64,000 bases of DNA from Prevotella sp. E15-22 (GTDB taxonomy: Bacteria > Bacteroidota > Bacteroidia > Bacteroidales > Bacteroidaceae). The stretch covers positions 3,038,001-3,102,000 of the forward strand of contig NZ_CP096247.1 in assembly GCF_023204875.1 (NCBI RefSeq), written 5' to 3'. The notes below the pieces were generated by a model, which saw only the letters and a program-made list of their open reading frames with translations, did no database searches and was not told the origin of the DNA. Of this stretch, positions 43,897-53,482 are shown in pieces. Made by a program: the position numbers and the translations under genes. Numbering within the stretch: position 1 is the first letter of the stretch; every line of letters begins with the position of its first letter.

Positions 43897-44997
43897 CTAT
43901 ACTTCTTCCAAAGTCTGATAATCGGCAGGCGAAATGCCTGTCTTTTCCTTGAATTTCTTTTGGAAATAACTGCGATCACTGAATCCGCAGTGCTGAGCAA
44001 CACTTTCGTTACTCCAATCGCGGTGAGCCATAATGATACGCTTGGCCTCGTCTATGCGCAGGTTCGTCATCCATTCGGAGTACCTCAGATCCTGTTGACG
44101 CAACCAAGATGACAACAGGTAGCGCGGCACGCCAATAGCATCGGCGGCCGTGGGCATCGTCAAGCCACACTGCAGATAACCCCTCTTCTCGAGCCATGAT
44201 TCAATAGCTCGCTCCACGCGTTGCAAGGCCTCTGTACTAAGGGACGTACTTGCTGTCGTTTCCTCCTCATCACTATTGCTCTCGGCCTCCTGAATCTTTT
44301 TGGGAGCAGAGCTCATAACGAAACTACTAAAACTATCTATCAAAAAGAAGATGGCCACAAAGAAGACAATGCCACATATGGCCAACACGATTTGTAATGG
44401 ACAATAAATAAGAAGTGGTACCATGAGCGCCATCACAGGCGGAATGATCACGCCAAGTTGCATCCAGTGTACCACACAAGCCATGTCATTATCGTAATAA
44501 TCCTCCATCGCATTCTGGATGGCACGCATTCTCAGGATATGTCTGTTGGTGTAATAGCCCTGCATAAAAATATAAATCGCCGACGACAACATCTCGGCCC
44601 AGCGTAATTCTGTCGTATCACTCAGCAGTGGCTCGCCATCGATAGCGGCTGCTACACCTAACAGCGTGAGCGACACGCCCCAGCACAATGCTCCCAAATA
44701 CTTATCGAGCCAGGTAACAGAGCCCTTGCGCTGCAAGTAGATAACCGACAGCGAGAACATCCACGAACAAGGAATGAACAAGGCGAGATTGAGCATGGCA
44801 GCTTGCGTCACGCCCATAGCACGCAAACCAAAAATTAATTGCAATAGGAACTGGAATACCAAAGCGATGGTGCCCGCCATCATCATCCAGCGTGATTTGT
44901 TTGCAGCTGGGTTCACCGAAACCTTACCAGGAAGTAGCAACAGTTTCAGGGTTAGTAGGGTCATCAGCACAACGGCTGTAAATTGCATGTATTCCAT
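43897..44997 (-). CDS. AraC-family regulator with N-terminal membrane domain
   Basis: The 366-residue protein has about seven hydrophobic segments in residues 1-215 (MQFTAVVLMTLLTLKLLLLPG, FLLQLIFGLRAMGVT and others), then a charged linker and a C-terminal AraC-type double HTH (LRIDEAKRIIMAHRDWSNES, VAQHCGFSDRSYFQKKFKEK, TGISPADY). It probably senses a signal at the membrane and controls nearby genes. It is divergent from the sulfatase operon, and three TTACACACC repeats lie between the two promoters. Confidence 0.9.
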   Translation of the reverse strand: MEYMQFTAVVLMTLLTLKLLLLPGKVSVNPAANKSRWMMMAGTIALVFQFLLQLIFGLRAMGVTQAAMLNLALFIPCSWMFSLSVIYLQRKGSVTWLDKYLGALCWGVSLTLLGVAAAIDGEPLLSDTTELRWAEMLSSAIYIFMQGYYTNRHILRMRAIQNAMEDYYDNDMACVVHWMQLGVIIPPVMALMVPLLIYCPLQIVLAICGIVFFVAIFFLIDSFSSFVMSSAPKKIQEAESNSDEEETTASTSLSTEALQRVERAIESWLEKRGYLQCGLTMPTAADAIGVPRYLLSSWLRQQDLRYSEWMTNLRIDEAKRIIMAHRDWSNESVAQHCGFSDRSYFQKKFKEKTGISPADYQTLEEV

Positions 44998-45006
44998 TTC
45001 AGGTTA

Positions 45007-45140
45007 CAAAAGTACAATTTTTTTCGAAATTATTATCAAAAAGTAGTGAAAATTGTTACAATTTACACACCTTTTTGTCGTATTTTACACACCATTGTCG
45101 AAAATTACACACCATAATATCCTTTTAATTCCTATTTTTG
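45007..45140. promoter_or_regulatory. Divergent AraC/sulfatase control region with three TTACACACC direct repeats
   Basis: TTACACACC occurs at 45063-45071, 45085-45093 and 45105-45113 (steps 22 and 20 bp, about two turns), in the orientation of the sulfatase. A -7 box TATTTTTG for the sulfatase operon lies at 45133-45140 and a minus-strand TACTTTTG for the AraC gene at 45007-45014. The repeats occupy the place of the missing sulfatase -33 box, as expected for activator sites of an AraC-type protein. Confidence 0.65.
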
Positions 45141-45194
45141 CACATGAATTAAATACCTACTATATAATAATACAAAACAACAAATAACCGAATT

Positions 45195-46841
45195 ATGAAA
45201 CAAAACCCTACCTTCCGCACGGCAGCGCTGCTGACCACTGGTGCCGCCATGCTGATGGCCTGTACAGACTCGCAGGACAGTACAAAGAATGAGAATCAGC
45301 CAACGACAAACGCCGATGGCAAGTACAACATCATTTTTATCACCTGTGATCAGGAAGCCTACATGGAAGAATACCCTGCCGGCAGCAACTATACAGCGCG
45401 TGAACGTCTTCGCCAGATAGGTACTACCTTTGAGAAGCACTACGCCTGTGCCAACGTATCAACCAGTAGCCGTTCTGTGATTTACACCGGTCGTCATATC
45501 ACCGAGACCTGCATGCTGGACAACACCAACTATGCGTTTGTTAATGACATGCCTCGCAACCTTCCTACCGTAGGCGATATGTTACGCGATGCAGGTTATT
45601 ACACAGCTTTCAAAGGAAAATGGCATGTTTCCAAAGATACAGTATCTTTAGAGGACTATGGTTTCAGCGACTGGACCGAGGGCGACATGTACGGTTCTGT
45701 ACAAGAGGGTTACCACGAAGATGGAACCATTGCCGAGCACGCCATTGCATGGTTGAAGGAGAAAGGAAAAGAGCTGAATGACAGTGGACAGAGCTTTTTC
45801 CTGGCTGTCAACTTCCTAAACCCACACGACATCATGTATTTCAACGAGGATAGCATTGGGGGTATTGCCGGTTCTGGAGTGCCTGAACCCGACGATCCTC
45901 TTTACCAGCAAACCTACAATGTGGAACTGCCCAGCACTTGGAACGAGCCACTCAACAAGCCCGGGCGTCCACAGGCCCACACCGAGTATTACTACAACTG
46001 GGAGCGCATGGTGGGACCAACGCCTAAAAGTGCGGAAAGCTGGCTGCGGTTCCGCAACTATTACTTCAACACCATCAAGGACGAGGATAACCACATGCTT
46101 ACACTCATCAATTACCTTGAGAAGGCTGGCCTGATGAAGAACACTATCATCGTCTATACCAGTGACCACGGTGAAATGCAAGGCGAGCACGCCATGAAAG
46201 GTAAGGGCGGCAATATCTACGAGAACAACATCCACGTGCCCTTGGTCATCTATCACCCCGAGATTCAAGGCGGACGTCACTGTAGGAACCTTACCTCACA
46301 TCTCGACCTGGCTCCCACCCTTATCGATTGGGCTACCAATGGTGACAAGAAACAGTTCCAGAAGATTGCCGGAGCACTGCATGGTCACTCTCTGGTGCCT
46401 GCAGTGAAGGATCCCAACGCTGATATCCGCAACGCAGAAGGAGCTCTGTTCTGTTTCGAGATGCTTTCAATGATAGACAGCGCCTTCGTTATCGACCCCG
46501 ACATCCAACCTGCCTATCGTGCTGACTTGCACAAACGCGGCTTCGTACGCGGCATCATTACCCCTGAATATAAGTTTGCCCGTTATTTCTCGCCGTTGCA
46601 GTTTAACAGTCCGACTGACATCGACACTTTATATAAATACAACGACGTGGAACTCTACGAGTATGGTAGCGATGAGACCAATAATCTGGCATGGCCTAAA
46701 GGCAGCAACACCACACTCGTCAATCATATGAACCAAAGACTCAATGCACTTATCCAACACGAGATAGGTGCCGACGACGGCCACGAGGTGAAGATGGGTG
46801 GCGGTTATCGCGGTGGTATCAGATTATATTCAAGAAACTGA
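45195..46841 (+). CDS. Sulfatase (S1-type) lipoprotein with unusual Ser-type active-site motif
   Basis: The 548-residue lipoprotein (LMAC, Cys23) has the alkaline-phosphatase-like sulfatase fold: IIFITCDQ (Asp52, metal), YTAFKGKWHV, FFLAVNFLNPHD and VYTSDHGEMQGEH (metal Asp and His). The active-site motif, normally C/S-x-P-x-R before TGR, reads S89-T-S-S-R93-SVIYTGR. Ser89 is therefore the residue to be oxidised to formylglycine, and the usual Pro/Ala at position three is Ser. Ser-type sulfatases need the radical SAM maturase, which is encoded 2 bp downstream. Likely a glycan sulfatase; substrate unknown. Confidence 0.9.
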   Translation: MKQNPTFRTAALLTTGAAMLMACTDSQDSTKNENQPTTNADGKYNIIFITCDQEAYMEEYPAGSNYTARERLRQIGTTFEKHYACANVSTSSRSVIYTGRHITETCMLDNTNYAFVNDMPRNLPTVGDMLRDAGYYTAFKGKWHVSKDTVSLEDYGFSDWTEGDMYGSVQEGYHEDGTIAEHAIAWLKEKGKELNDSGQSFFLAVNFLNPHDIMYFNEDSIGGIAGSGVPEPDDPLYQQTYNVELPSTWNEPLNKPGRPQAHTEYYYNWERMVGPTPKSAESWLRFRNYYFNTIKDEDNHMLTLINYLEKAGLMKNTIIVYTSDHGEMQGEHAMKGKGGNIYENNIHVPLVIYHPEIQGGRHCRNLTSHLDLAPTLIDWATNGDKKQFQKIAGALHGHSLVPAVKDPNADIRNAEGALFCFEMLSMIDSAFVIDPDIQPAYRADLHKRGFVRGIITPEYKFARYFSPLQFNSPTDIDTLYKYNDVELYEYGSDETNNLAWPKGSNTTLVNHMNQRLNALIQHEIGADDGHEVKMGGGYRGGIRLYSRN

Positions 46842-46843
46842 TC

Positions 46844-48028
46844 ATGGAACACGACGAACTACGTCACTATGCCATAGAAGTAAAACCCATCGGTGCCACC
46901 TGTAATCTGAGGTGCAGATACTGTTACTATTTGGGAAAAGGAAGTGGAGCAACCACTTCCTCTTTACTCATGTCAGACGAGGTTCTGGAAAAATACATCC
47001 AACAAGTTATAGCCATCCACGGCCAACAAGCAGAAATTGAGTTCGCATGGCATGGCGGAGAACCAACACTCTGTGGTATTCCCTTCTTCGACAAAGCCAT
47101 GACTCTCCAGCATAAGTATAGCGAAGGGCGTCGAATCCTGAACACACTTCAAACCAACGGCACGTTGCTCACAGACGACTGGTGCGAGTTTTTTCGTGCC
47201 AATAGCTTTCGCATCGGTATTAGTATCGATGGACCGGAGCATCTCCATAATCATTATAGAAAAGATGTGCACGGAGAAGGAACCTTCAGCCGCACGATGC
47301 ATGGCATAGAGTTGCTGGTGAAGCATCGCGTAGAGTTTAACACCCTGACCACTGTCAATGCAGCAAATTCCCTGCACGCCAAGGAGGTATATAACTTCCT
47401 ACGTCAGTTCAGTGATTTTATGCAATTTTTGCCAGTGGTAGAATGTCTTCCACTAGAAAATGCAGGCAATGTAGCCCTTCCCCCTGGGGTCTACAGTCAA
47501 GTGGACCCCAAACATAGTATAGCCGACTACTCGGTAGAGCCCGAGACTTATGGTAAATTTCTTTGTTCCATCCTTGACGAATGGGGCTGCAAGGACATAG
47601 GCCACAAGTTTGTACAGACCATCGAAGCAGCTTTTGGCAATCTGACCCGACGTCCGGCAGGACTCTGTGTGCACGAGGCTGTTTGCGGGCATTGCGGCGT
47701 TATCGAGAAGAACGGCGACCTCTATCGCTGCGACCGTTTTGTCTTCCCCGAATACCGAGTGGGAAATATTCTCAATACACCTCTATATGACCTGATGCAA
47801 ACAAACCGTCACTTTGGAGAATACAAACTGGACAGTCTGCCCACGACCTGTCTCCATTGCGATGTGGCCGACCTTTGCTTCGGTGGCTGTCCCAAGGATC
47901 GTCTTAACGAGCGTATAACCATCTATGGACCAGAGCGGCTCAACTATCTATGTACGGGTTATCGCCTGTTCTTCCGATATTTCAAGCAACAAGTACCAAA
48001 ACTAATAAAAAATCAGATTTGTAAATGA
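46844..48028 (+). CDS. Anaerobic sulfatase-maturing enzyme, radical SAM/SPASM
   Basis: The 394-residue protein has the radical SAM motif CNLRCRYC (Cys20, Cys24, Cys27), IEFAWHGGEPTLCG, LQTNGTLL and GISIDGPEHLHN, then a C-terminal SPASM region with many cysteines (CVHEAVCGHCGVIEKNGDLY, CLHCDVADLCFGGCPKDR) for two auxiliary iron-sulfur clusters. This is the anSME layout: it oxidises the active-site Ser or Cys of sulfatases to formylglycine without oxygen. It is coupled to the sulfatase (2 bp gap) and overlaps the next gene by 4 bp. Maturation of another peptide, such as the small product at 53159, is possible but unproven. Confidence 0.93.
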   Translation: MEHDELRHYAIEVKPIGATCNLRCRYCYYLGKGSGATTSSLLMSDEVLEKYIQQVIAIHGQQAEIEFAWHGGEPTLCGIPFFDKAMTLQHKYSEGRRILNTLQTNGTLLTDDWCEFFRANSFRIGISIDGPEHLHNHYRKDVHGEGTFSRTMHGIELLVKHRVEFNTLTTVNAANSLHAKEVYNFLRQFSDFMQFLPVVECLPLENAGNVALPPGVYSQVDPKHSIADYSVEPETYGKFLCSILDEWGCKDIGHKFVQTIEAAFGNLTRRPAGLCVHEAVCGHCGVIEKNGDLYRCDRFVFPEYRVGNILNTPLYDLMQTNRHFGEYKLDSLPTTCLHCDVADLCFGGCPKDRLNERITIYGPERLNYLCTGYRLFFRYFKQQVPKLIKNQICK

Positions 48029-51000
48029 AACCATTCATCACCTCTCATCTCAACCGGGTCCTCACCCTGATTCTGACAATAATAGCACTTGTTATGGGTC
48101 AGAACACATGGGCCGACAATGGCTGGGACATACAAACCAACACCAGCGGCAACGTTACCACGTTTACCATTACCCGCACCAACACGGCAGTGGCCGAAAC
48201 AGTGCGCTATCGCCTGGTGAACCTAAGTGCTTATGCCATGCAACACTACTATGTGAGTAAAATAAATGGAGAAGACGCCGATCTGACAGTACCAGTAATG
48301 AATCTGAGAGGCGAGTTCACCTTTACCGCAGGCGAAACTAAGAGCAGGACCATTACCGTCACGGAGCAGACAGCCAATAACGATGCCTACCTGTATCAGA
48401 CAGGCACCGAACGTAGCTATAAATTGGAGGTGACTGACATAGGTGGTTTCCTACTTGCCGAAAAAACTCGCAGTTTCAAAACTGGCACCAACATTAGCGA
48501 CAATATATTCAGAATTAGGGATATAACCATTCAATCTGACGAGTATAAGAACACAGACGCTGGTTATGAAAATAACAATGTCAAGTCAGTAGCAAGTTCT
48601 AGCTATTTTGACTATGTCGCTCCAAGAACCTACTTTCAACATATTGGTGCCGAGCTGCGTATGACACTAACTATGGATGTCAGGGAACAAAATGACGGCT
48701 ATCAGTACATGTCTATTCTAACCTCAAAAACTTTATTCGACAATCGCTCTGGTTGTAGTAATGGGGATCCTGGCAATATCAATAATTCGCTTTACATGGC
48801 CGGCTTTGAGCACAAAACTAACGGTAAGGACACAGAGTATAAAAGTTATAGTTTTCCTGTAACTTCTGTAAGCGACAACGAAGGACATAGTAATCCCTGG
48901 GGCCACGGTACACAATATATCTTGAGTAAACAGAAATTCAATACAAATCGTCGGGCTTCTGACGGTCGTCTTATCCTACCTCTGGATTTTGATTATCTTG
49001 CTGTTCGCTGCAACGCCTCTGGCGGTGGTACTGATCACGATGAGTGGTGGGCTAAGAACGTCAAGGCCCACATCCAGGCCGTGGACGCCACTGCGCCCAG
49101 CGTATTAGCTGGCTTCGTGGCTCCTGGCAAGCACGCTGCCGGCAATACAATGTACGTATCTTTGGCTTTCAACGAGATTGTCAAGGTGACAGGCACACCG
49201 ACACTCAATACCGCAAACGGTTGGGGCACACTCAGTTATGTGGCCGGCAGCGGTTCCAACGTGCTGACGTTCAGCGGAATAATCGGCGACAACGCTCTTG
49301 GCTATCTCACCATCACAGGCTGGAGCGGCACCATCACCGATTTGGCAGGCAACGCGCCCAGCAGCATCACCTACAACAGTAATTGTGAACGCGATGCCAG
49401 CTACGCCTATTCTATCGGCTATAGCTTAAACGGTGGCCAAAACCCAGGCAACCCAAGTAAATACACATACGACACAGAAACATTCACACTGAATGCCCCC
49501 ACCAGGACCGGTTACACCTTCGCAGGATGGACGGGCAGCAACGGCGACACGCCTGAGACAACCGTACAGATTTCCAAGCATTCGTATGGTAAGAAGAGTT
49601 TTACCGCCCACTGGACGGCAAACCACTACACCGTGCACTTCGATGCCAATGCTACCAACGGCATCAATGCTACCGGTTCAATGGACGACCAGACTTTTAC
49701 CTACGATGAATCCCAGGCGCTTACAAAGAATACCTTCACTCGCCCGGGCTACACCTTCGCTGGTTGGAACACCAAATCCGATGGCACTGGAACGAGCTAT
49801 GCCGACGGCTATAAGCTCAATAATCTCAGCGCTACCAACAACGGCACCGTGACCCTCTATGCCAAATGGAACGTCATCAATTGGACAGGTAACGGACAAG
49901 ACATGAATCACGCTTACATGATCGAGTACCCCTCACAACTCATCAAACTTTCTGAGGACGTGGCAGGTGGTAATAAATATGTCTCTTTTTGTTTCAAATT
50001 GAAAAACGATATCGATATGCAAGGTGTTACTTTCAATGGAATAGGCGATAACGATCATTCATTCCAGGGAAGGTTTAATGGTAACGGCAAGGCCATCAGA
50101 AATCTCACCATCAACAGACCAAGCAGTAACTATGTTGGGCTCTTCGGCTATGTCACTAGCGAATATGCATCTGTCAAGAATCTCACCATTGACGGGGCAG
50201 ACATTATTGGCAATAATTATGTTAGCGCCATTGTAGGGTATAACAGTAGTACTATTGAGAACTGTCTTGTTAAGAATAGTTCCGTTAAAGCAAAAGCCTC
50301 AGATGCTTTAGCAGGCGTCTACGTTGGACACAATAACAGTTCTAATAACACCCTTAACAAGGACTACTACATCAATTGCACGAGAAAAATAGGCAACGCC
50401 ACCAATAGCAGCACCAACATAGGTACAGGCGATGGCGATATCAAAGGTATACACAGCTTGCACACCATTACGATGGATGATGACAGAATAAGCGCCAGCG
50501 GCGAGACCCTTGTCCTTGACAACGTCACTTACTACGCCAGCAACACTACTGTCATGCTGAGTTGTTCCGGTGTTCCCGAGGGCTATTCTTGCGCTTACAG
50601 CACCAACAAGGGTGCCAGCATCAACAGTTCGTTTTCCATGCCAGCTGAAAACATAAGGATTTATGTCTCCATGGCCCCAGATTTCTGGCGATGGTGGCAT
50701 GCCGATGCTGATCACGATGGAACGACAGAAGATAGAGCCTACATCATCAGAACAGCCACAGGCATCAATCTGTTGGCAAATCTGGTGAGTCAGGGAAATA
50801 CCTATAAGAACAAATTCTTCAAGTTGGAACATGACATCAAATACGATCCCAACAACCTTGATGAGAATGGTGAGAACTACACCCCTATTGGAAACTTCTA
50901 TCACAATTTTCAAGGCACCTTCGATGGTCAAGGATATACCATCAGTGGTATCCGTCTGAAAAAGATGGGCGACAACAATACTCAAAATGGCAAACAGGGC

Positions 51001-53154
51001 ATTTTCGGTGTGATTATGGATGCAACAATTAAGAACGTCGTTCTGAACGATGCAATCATTACAGGCTGTAACCAAGTGGGCGGTATTGTGGGTGACACCA
51101 GTAGCAAAAACACCATTGAAAACTGCCTAGTGCTCAACTCTGAGATAAACAACACATCGGGTACTCAATGCGGTGCTATCCTCGGTATGTATTCTAGCAA
51201 CGTCACCCTCGCAAATAACTACTACTATCATTGCACCGTCAACGGAAAGACCACCAACATTGGAACCTATCAAGGTGATAAGCCCACTAACAACGGTGCC
51301 CTTTGTGTCTACACCATGACACGACAAAGAAATATTCGCGCTGCGGCACAACCCATTCTCAACTATCGGGAAACAAATTATTATCTGCCCGGCACCCCTG
51401 TCAAACTGAGCCACGTAGACGGTTTTAACATGACCGCCTATACAGTGAAGGATGCCAACGACAACGACATCGCCCTGACCAACGGCAACACCTTTGAGAC
51501 GCCTGCCAGCGATGTAACCATCACGGCCGATCTCACCGCCATACCATGGGATGGCGACGGCCGACGGATTAACCCATTTGTGATTGAATACCCCAGTCAG
51601 CTGGATCTGCTCGCCAAGAAAACAATCGGCCTCGATGGTTTCGAGCCCAACTACTTCGCCGGTACATACTTTATATTGAAAAACGACATTAGATACGACC
51701 CTGAAGACCTCGATGCTGAGGGCAAAAACTACACACCCATAGGAAATAATACAAGACCTTTCGCAGGCATCTTTGAGGGTAACGGCCACACCATCAGCGG
51801 CATCCGCGTTGCCAGAAGAGGTAATACTAACGATGATAGTTATCTAGGACTTTTCGGAAATGTCATAAGCGGAGAAATACGGAATGTTATCCTGAATGAT
51901 GCCCGTTTCTTCGGTTACAGTAATATTGGCAGCTTTGTTGGCCGTGGCGTGACTACTCTTATAAAAAATTGTTATACAACAGACAGTGTCTTCGTTTGGG
52001 CAGGATACAATGGAAGCCAATGTTTGGGCGGAATTGCGGGATATCTATTCGATAGTAAGATAGAAGGCTGTATCAATTTTGCACAAGTCAAAGACAATGC
52101 CAACTCCAACTGTAAGTATTTCGGCGGAATTGTGGGATATGAAAGTCTATCAGCTATCAGTCATAACACGGTTATCGAATCAACTATTGCAGCAAGTAGT
52201 TACGTTGGTGCTATCAGCGGATGTACGGAAGATTTTTCTCACCTCAACAACAACTACTATTATGGAGCTAAGGTCATAAAGAATGCTAACAGTACATGGG
52301 ACGGAATAGGCAACGGAGGCATAGGCTTGAGTGGTGGTTTTGCCGATATCACCGATAATGATGGTGCAGTGAAGGCTAATGGCATACCTCTATCGGATGA
52401 CCACAAGAATACCTTCATCCTACGAAAGTACTATAAAGATGAAAAAGGCTCGCGATCGTTCACCCTTACTGGTCGCAGATTCATTGTTAGTGACAAGACA
52501 TGGAACACGGTTTGCCTACCGTTCTCCATCTCTGAATCTGCAATGAAGAATAACACTGCTCATCTGTTCAACGACGCCATCGTCATGGAAATGGATCCGG
52601 ACGAGACGACCCTTGATAATGGTGTACTCCGTTTGGCCTTCAAACAGACTAAAAGTATTCAAGCGGGCAAACCCTACCTTATTAAGGTCGTCAACCATCT
52701 ATATCAACCGAACACGTCTCCCACGTTCAATAATGGCTATATTAGTGTCGTTGAACCAGAAGCTGTAACAAGCAATGATGGGACGGTGACCTTCGTCGGA
52801 CAGTTCGATCCGTTCGTCGTCAGCGACGGTCGCAATGACGAAGACTATAATCCCACTCCCAACAACATTAATGATATTGTCATGTTGGGTAATAATAATA
52901 CGTTGGGGTATTCCAAGAATCCCCGCACGCTACATACCTTCCGCTGCCATTTCTATGTGTCATCGGGTTCTGACAAGGCACGCGACTTTGAACTAAACTT
53001 CGACGATGGTGAAATAACATCGGCAACCGACACAGAGATGGTCGTTGAATTCAAGTTAGACAACTGGTACACCCTCGATGGCAAAAAACTTGATGGCGAG
53101 CCCACCGAGAAGGGTGTTTATATATATAAAGGTAAAAAGGTAATAAAGAAGTAA
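48025..53154 (+). CDS. Very large secreted surface protein with InlB-like and GLUG-type repeats
   Basis: 1709 residues with a signal peptide (cleavage near TWADNG). After an N-terminal beta-rich region come an Ig-like segment (about 350-475), two InlB B-type repeats (GYTFAGWTGSNGD and GYTFAGWNTKSDGT, about 475-620) and three long modules of GLUG-like repeats that each start WDGDG or WTGNG plus YPSQL and contain PIGN, FQGTFDGQGYTISGIRL, GLFG and ENCLV (about 625-800, 890-1080, 1170-1440). The end DNWYTLDGKKLDGEPTEKGV leads into the sorting-like tail YIYKGKKVIKK. An adhesin or glycan-binding role is likely by family. It shares an operon with the sulfatase and maturase (4-bp overlap), suggesting it binds the sulfated glycan. 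Confidence 0.85.
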   Translation: MKPFITSHLNRVLTLILTIIALVMGQNTWADNGWDIQTNTSGNVTTFTITRTNTAVAETVRYRLVNLSAYAMQHYYVSKINGEDADLTVPVMNLRGEFTFTAGETKSRTITVTEQTANNDAYLYQTGTERSYKLEVTDIGGFLLAEKTRSFKTGTNISDNIFRIRDITIQSDEYKNTDAGYENNNVKSVASSSYFDYVAPRTYFQHIGAELRMTLTMDVREQNDGYQYMSILTSKTLFDNRSGCSNGDPGNINNSLYMAGFEHKTNGKDTEYKSYSFPVTSVSDNEGHSNPWGHGTQYILSKQKFNTNRRASDGRLILPLDFDYLAVRCNASGGGTDHDEWWAKNVKAHIQAVDATAPSVLAGFVAPGKHAAGNTMYVSLAFNEIVKVTGTPTLNTANGWGTLSYVAGSGSNVLTFSGIIGDNALGYLTITGWSGTITDLAGNAPSSITYNSNCERDASYAYSIGYSLNGGQNPGNPSKYTYDTETFTLNAPTRTGYTFAGWTGSNGDTPETTVQISKHSYGKKSFTAHWTANHYTVHFDANATNGINATGSMDDQTFTYDESQALTKNTFTRPGYTFAGWNTKSDGTGTSYADGYKLNNLSATNNGTVTLYAKWNVINWTGNGQDMNHAYMIEYPSQLIKLSEDVAGGNKYVSFCFKLKNDIDMQGVTFNGIGDNDHSFQGRFNGNGKAIRNLTINRPSSNYVGLFGYVTSEYASVKNLTIDGADIIGNNYVSAIVGYNSSTIENCLVKNSSVKAKASDALAGVYVGHNNSSNNTLNKDYYINCTRKIGNATNSSTNIGTGDGDIKGIHSLHTITMDDDRISASGETLVLDNVTYYASNTTVMLSCSGVPEGYSCAYSTNKGASINSSFSMPAENIRIYVSMAPDFWRWWHADADHDGTTEDRAYIIRTATGINLLANLVSQGNTYKNKFFKLEHDIKYDPNNLDENGENYTPIGNFYHNFQGTFDGQGYTISGIRLKKMGDNNTQNGKQGIFGVIMDATIKNVVLNDAIITGCNQVGGIVGDTSSKNTIENCLVLNSEINNTSGTQCGAILGMYSSNVTLANNYYYHCTVNGKTTNIGTYQGDKPTNNGALCVYTMTRQRNIRAAAQPILNYRETNYYLPGTPVKLSHVDGFNMTAYTVKDANDNDIALTNGNTFETPASDVTITADLTAIPWDGDGRRINPFVIEYPSQLDLLAKKTIGLDGFEPNYFAGTYFILKNDIRYDPEDLDAEGKNYTPIGNNTRPFAGIFEGNGHTISGIRVARRGNTNDDSYLGLFGNVISGEIRNVILNDARFFGYSNIGSFVGRGVTTLIKNCYTTDSVFVWAGYNGSQCLGGIAGYLFDSKIEGCINFAQVKDNANSNCKYFGGIVGYESLSAISHNTVIESTIAASSYVGAISGCTEDFSHLNNNYYYGAKVIKNANSTWDGIGNGGIGLSGGFADITDNDGAVKANGIPLSDDHKNTFILRKYYKDEKGSRSFTLTGRRFIVSDKTWNTVCLPFSISESAMKNNTAHLFNDAIVMEMDPDETTLDNGVLRLAFKQTKSIQAGKPYLIKVVNHLYQPNTSPTFNNGYISVVEPEAVTSNDGTVTFVGQFDPFVVSDGRNDEDYNPTPNNINDIVMLGNNNTLGYSKNPRTLHTFRCHFYVSSGSDKARDFELNFDDGEITSATDTEMVVEFKLDNWYTLDGKKLDGEPTEKGVYIYKGKKVIKK

Positions 53155-53158
53155 GATT

Positions 53159-53332
53159 ATGAAAAAGATATATTCAAAGCCTGAGATGCAGGTCGTCACG
53201 ATTCAACAGCAGGGCCACCTGCTGGCAGGAAGCTCTAAGTTTTATAAATATGAATTTAATAAGTTTGAGAATAAGGACGAGAAACTTGAATTCAAATTCG
53301 ACGGATTTGATGACGACGAATATGATTATTAG
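53159..53332 (+). CDS. Small 57-residue peptide with KPEM...LLAGS leader-like start
   Basis: A short open frame follows the large surface protein after 4 bp. It reads MKKIYSKPEMQVVTIQQQGH then LLAGSSKF, and ends in a strongly aromatic and acidic core (FDGFDDDEYDY). The N-terminal pattern, basic start, KPEM, hydrophobic VVTIQ, then LLAGS, recurs in short Bacteroidota proteins and looks like a leader followed by a core, as in processed or modified peptides. The radical SAM gene two genes upstream makes a modified peptide product conceivable. I do not know a function. It is probably translated: spacing is tight and the frame is clean. Confidence 0.65.
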   Translation: MKKIYSKPEMQVVTIQQQGHLLAGSSKFYKYEFNKFENKDEKLEFKFDGFDDDEYDY

Positions 53333-53399
53333 AACCCAAAGTATTCTGCCACAGATATGTAGAAATAATTTGTAATTCTAAAAAAATATAACAATATTC

Positions 53400-53430
53400 T
53401 TGGTGGATTCAAATATATATTGTATCTTTG
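53400..53430 (+). promoter_or_regulatory. Promoter of the 126-residue secreted protein gene
   Basis: TTGG (53400-53403), 19-bp spacer, TATCTTTG (53423-53430), 52 bp before the ATG at 53483. Confidence 0.7.
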
Positions 53431-53482
53431 CCACCGATTAAACAAATCATACACATACTTACACTTAATTTCAACCGCAAAA

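Noticed and set aside
53420..53482. Longer N-terminus for the 126-residue secreted protein
   Set aside because: The in-frame upstream codons overlap the -7 box TATCTTTG, and only the ATG at 53483 gives a signal peptide at the N-terminus.
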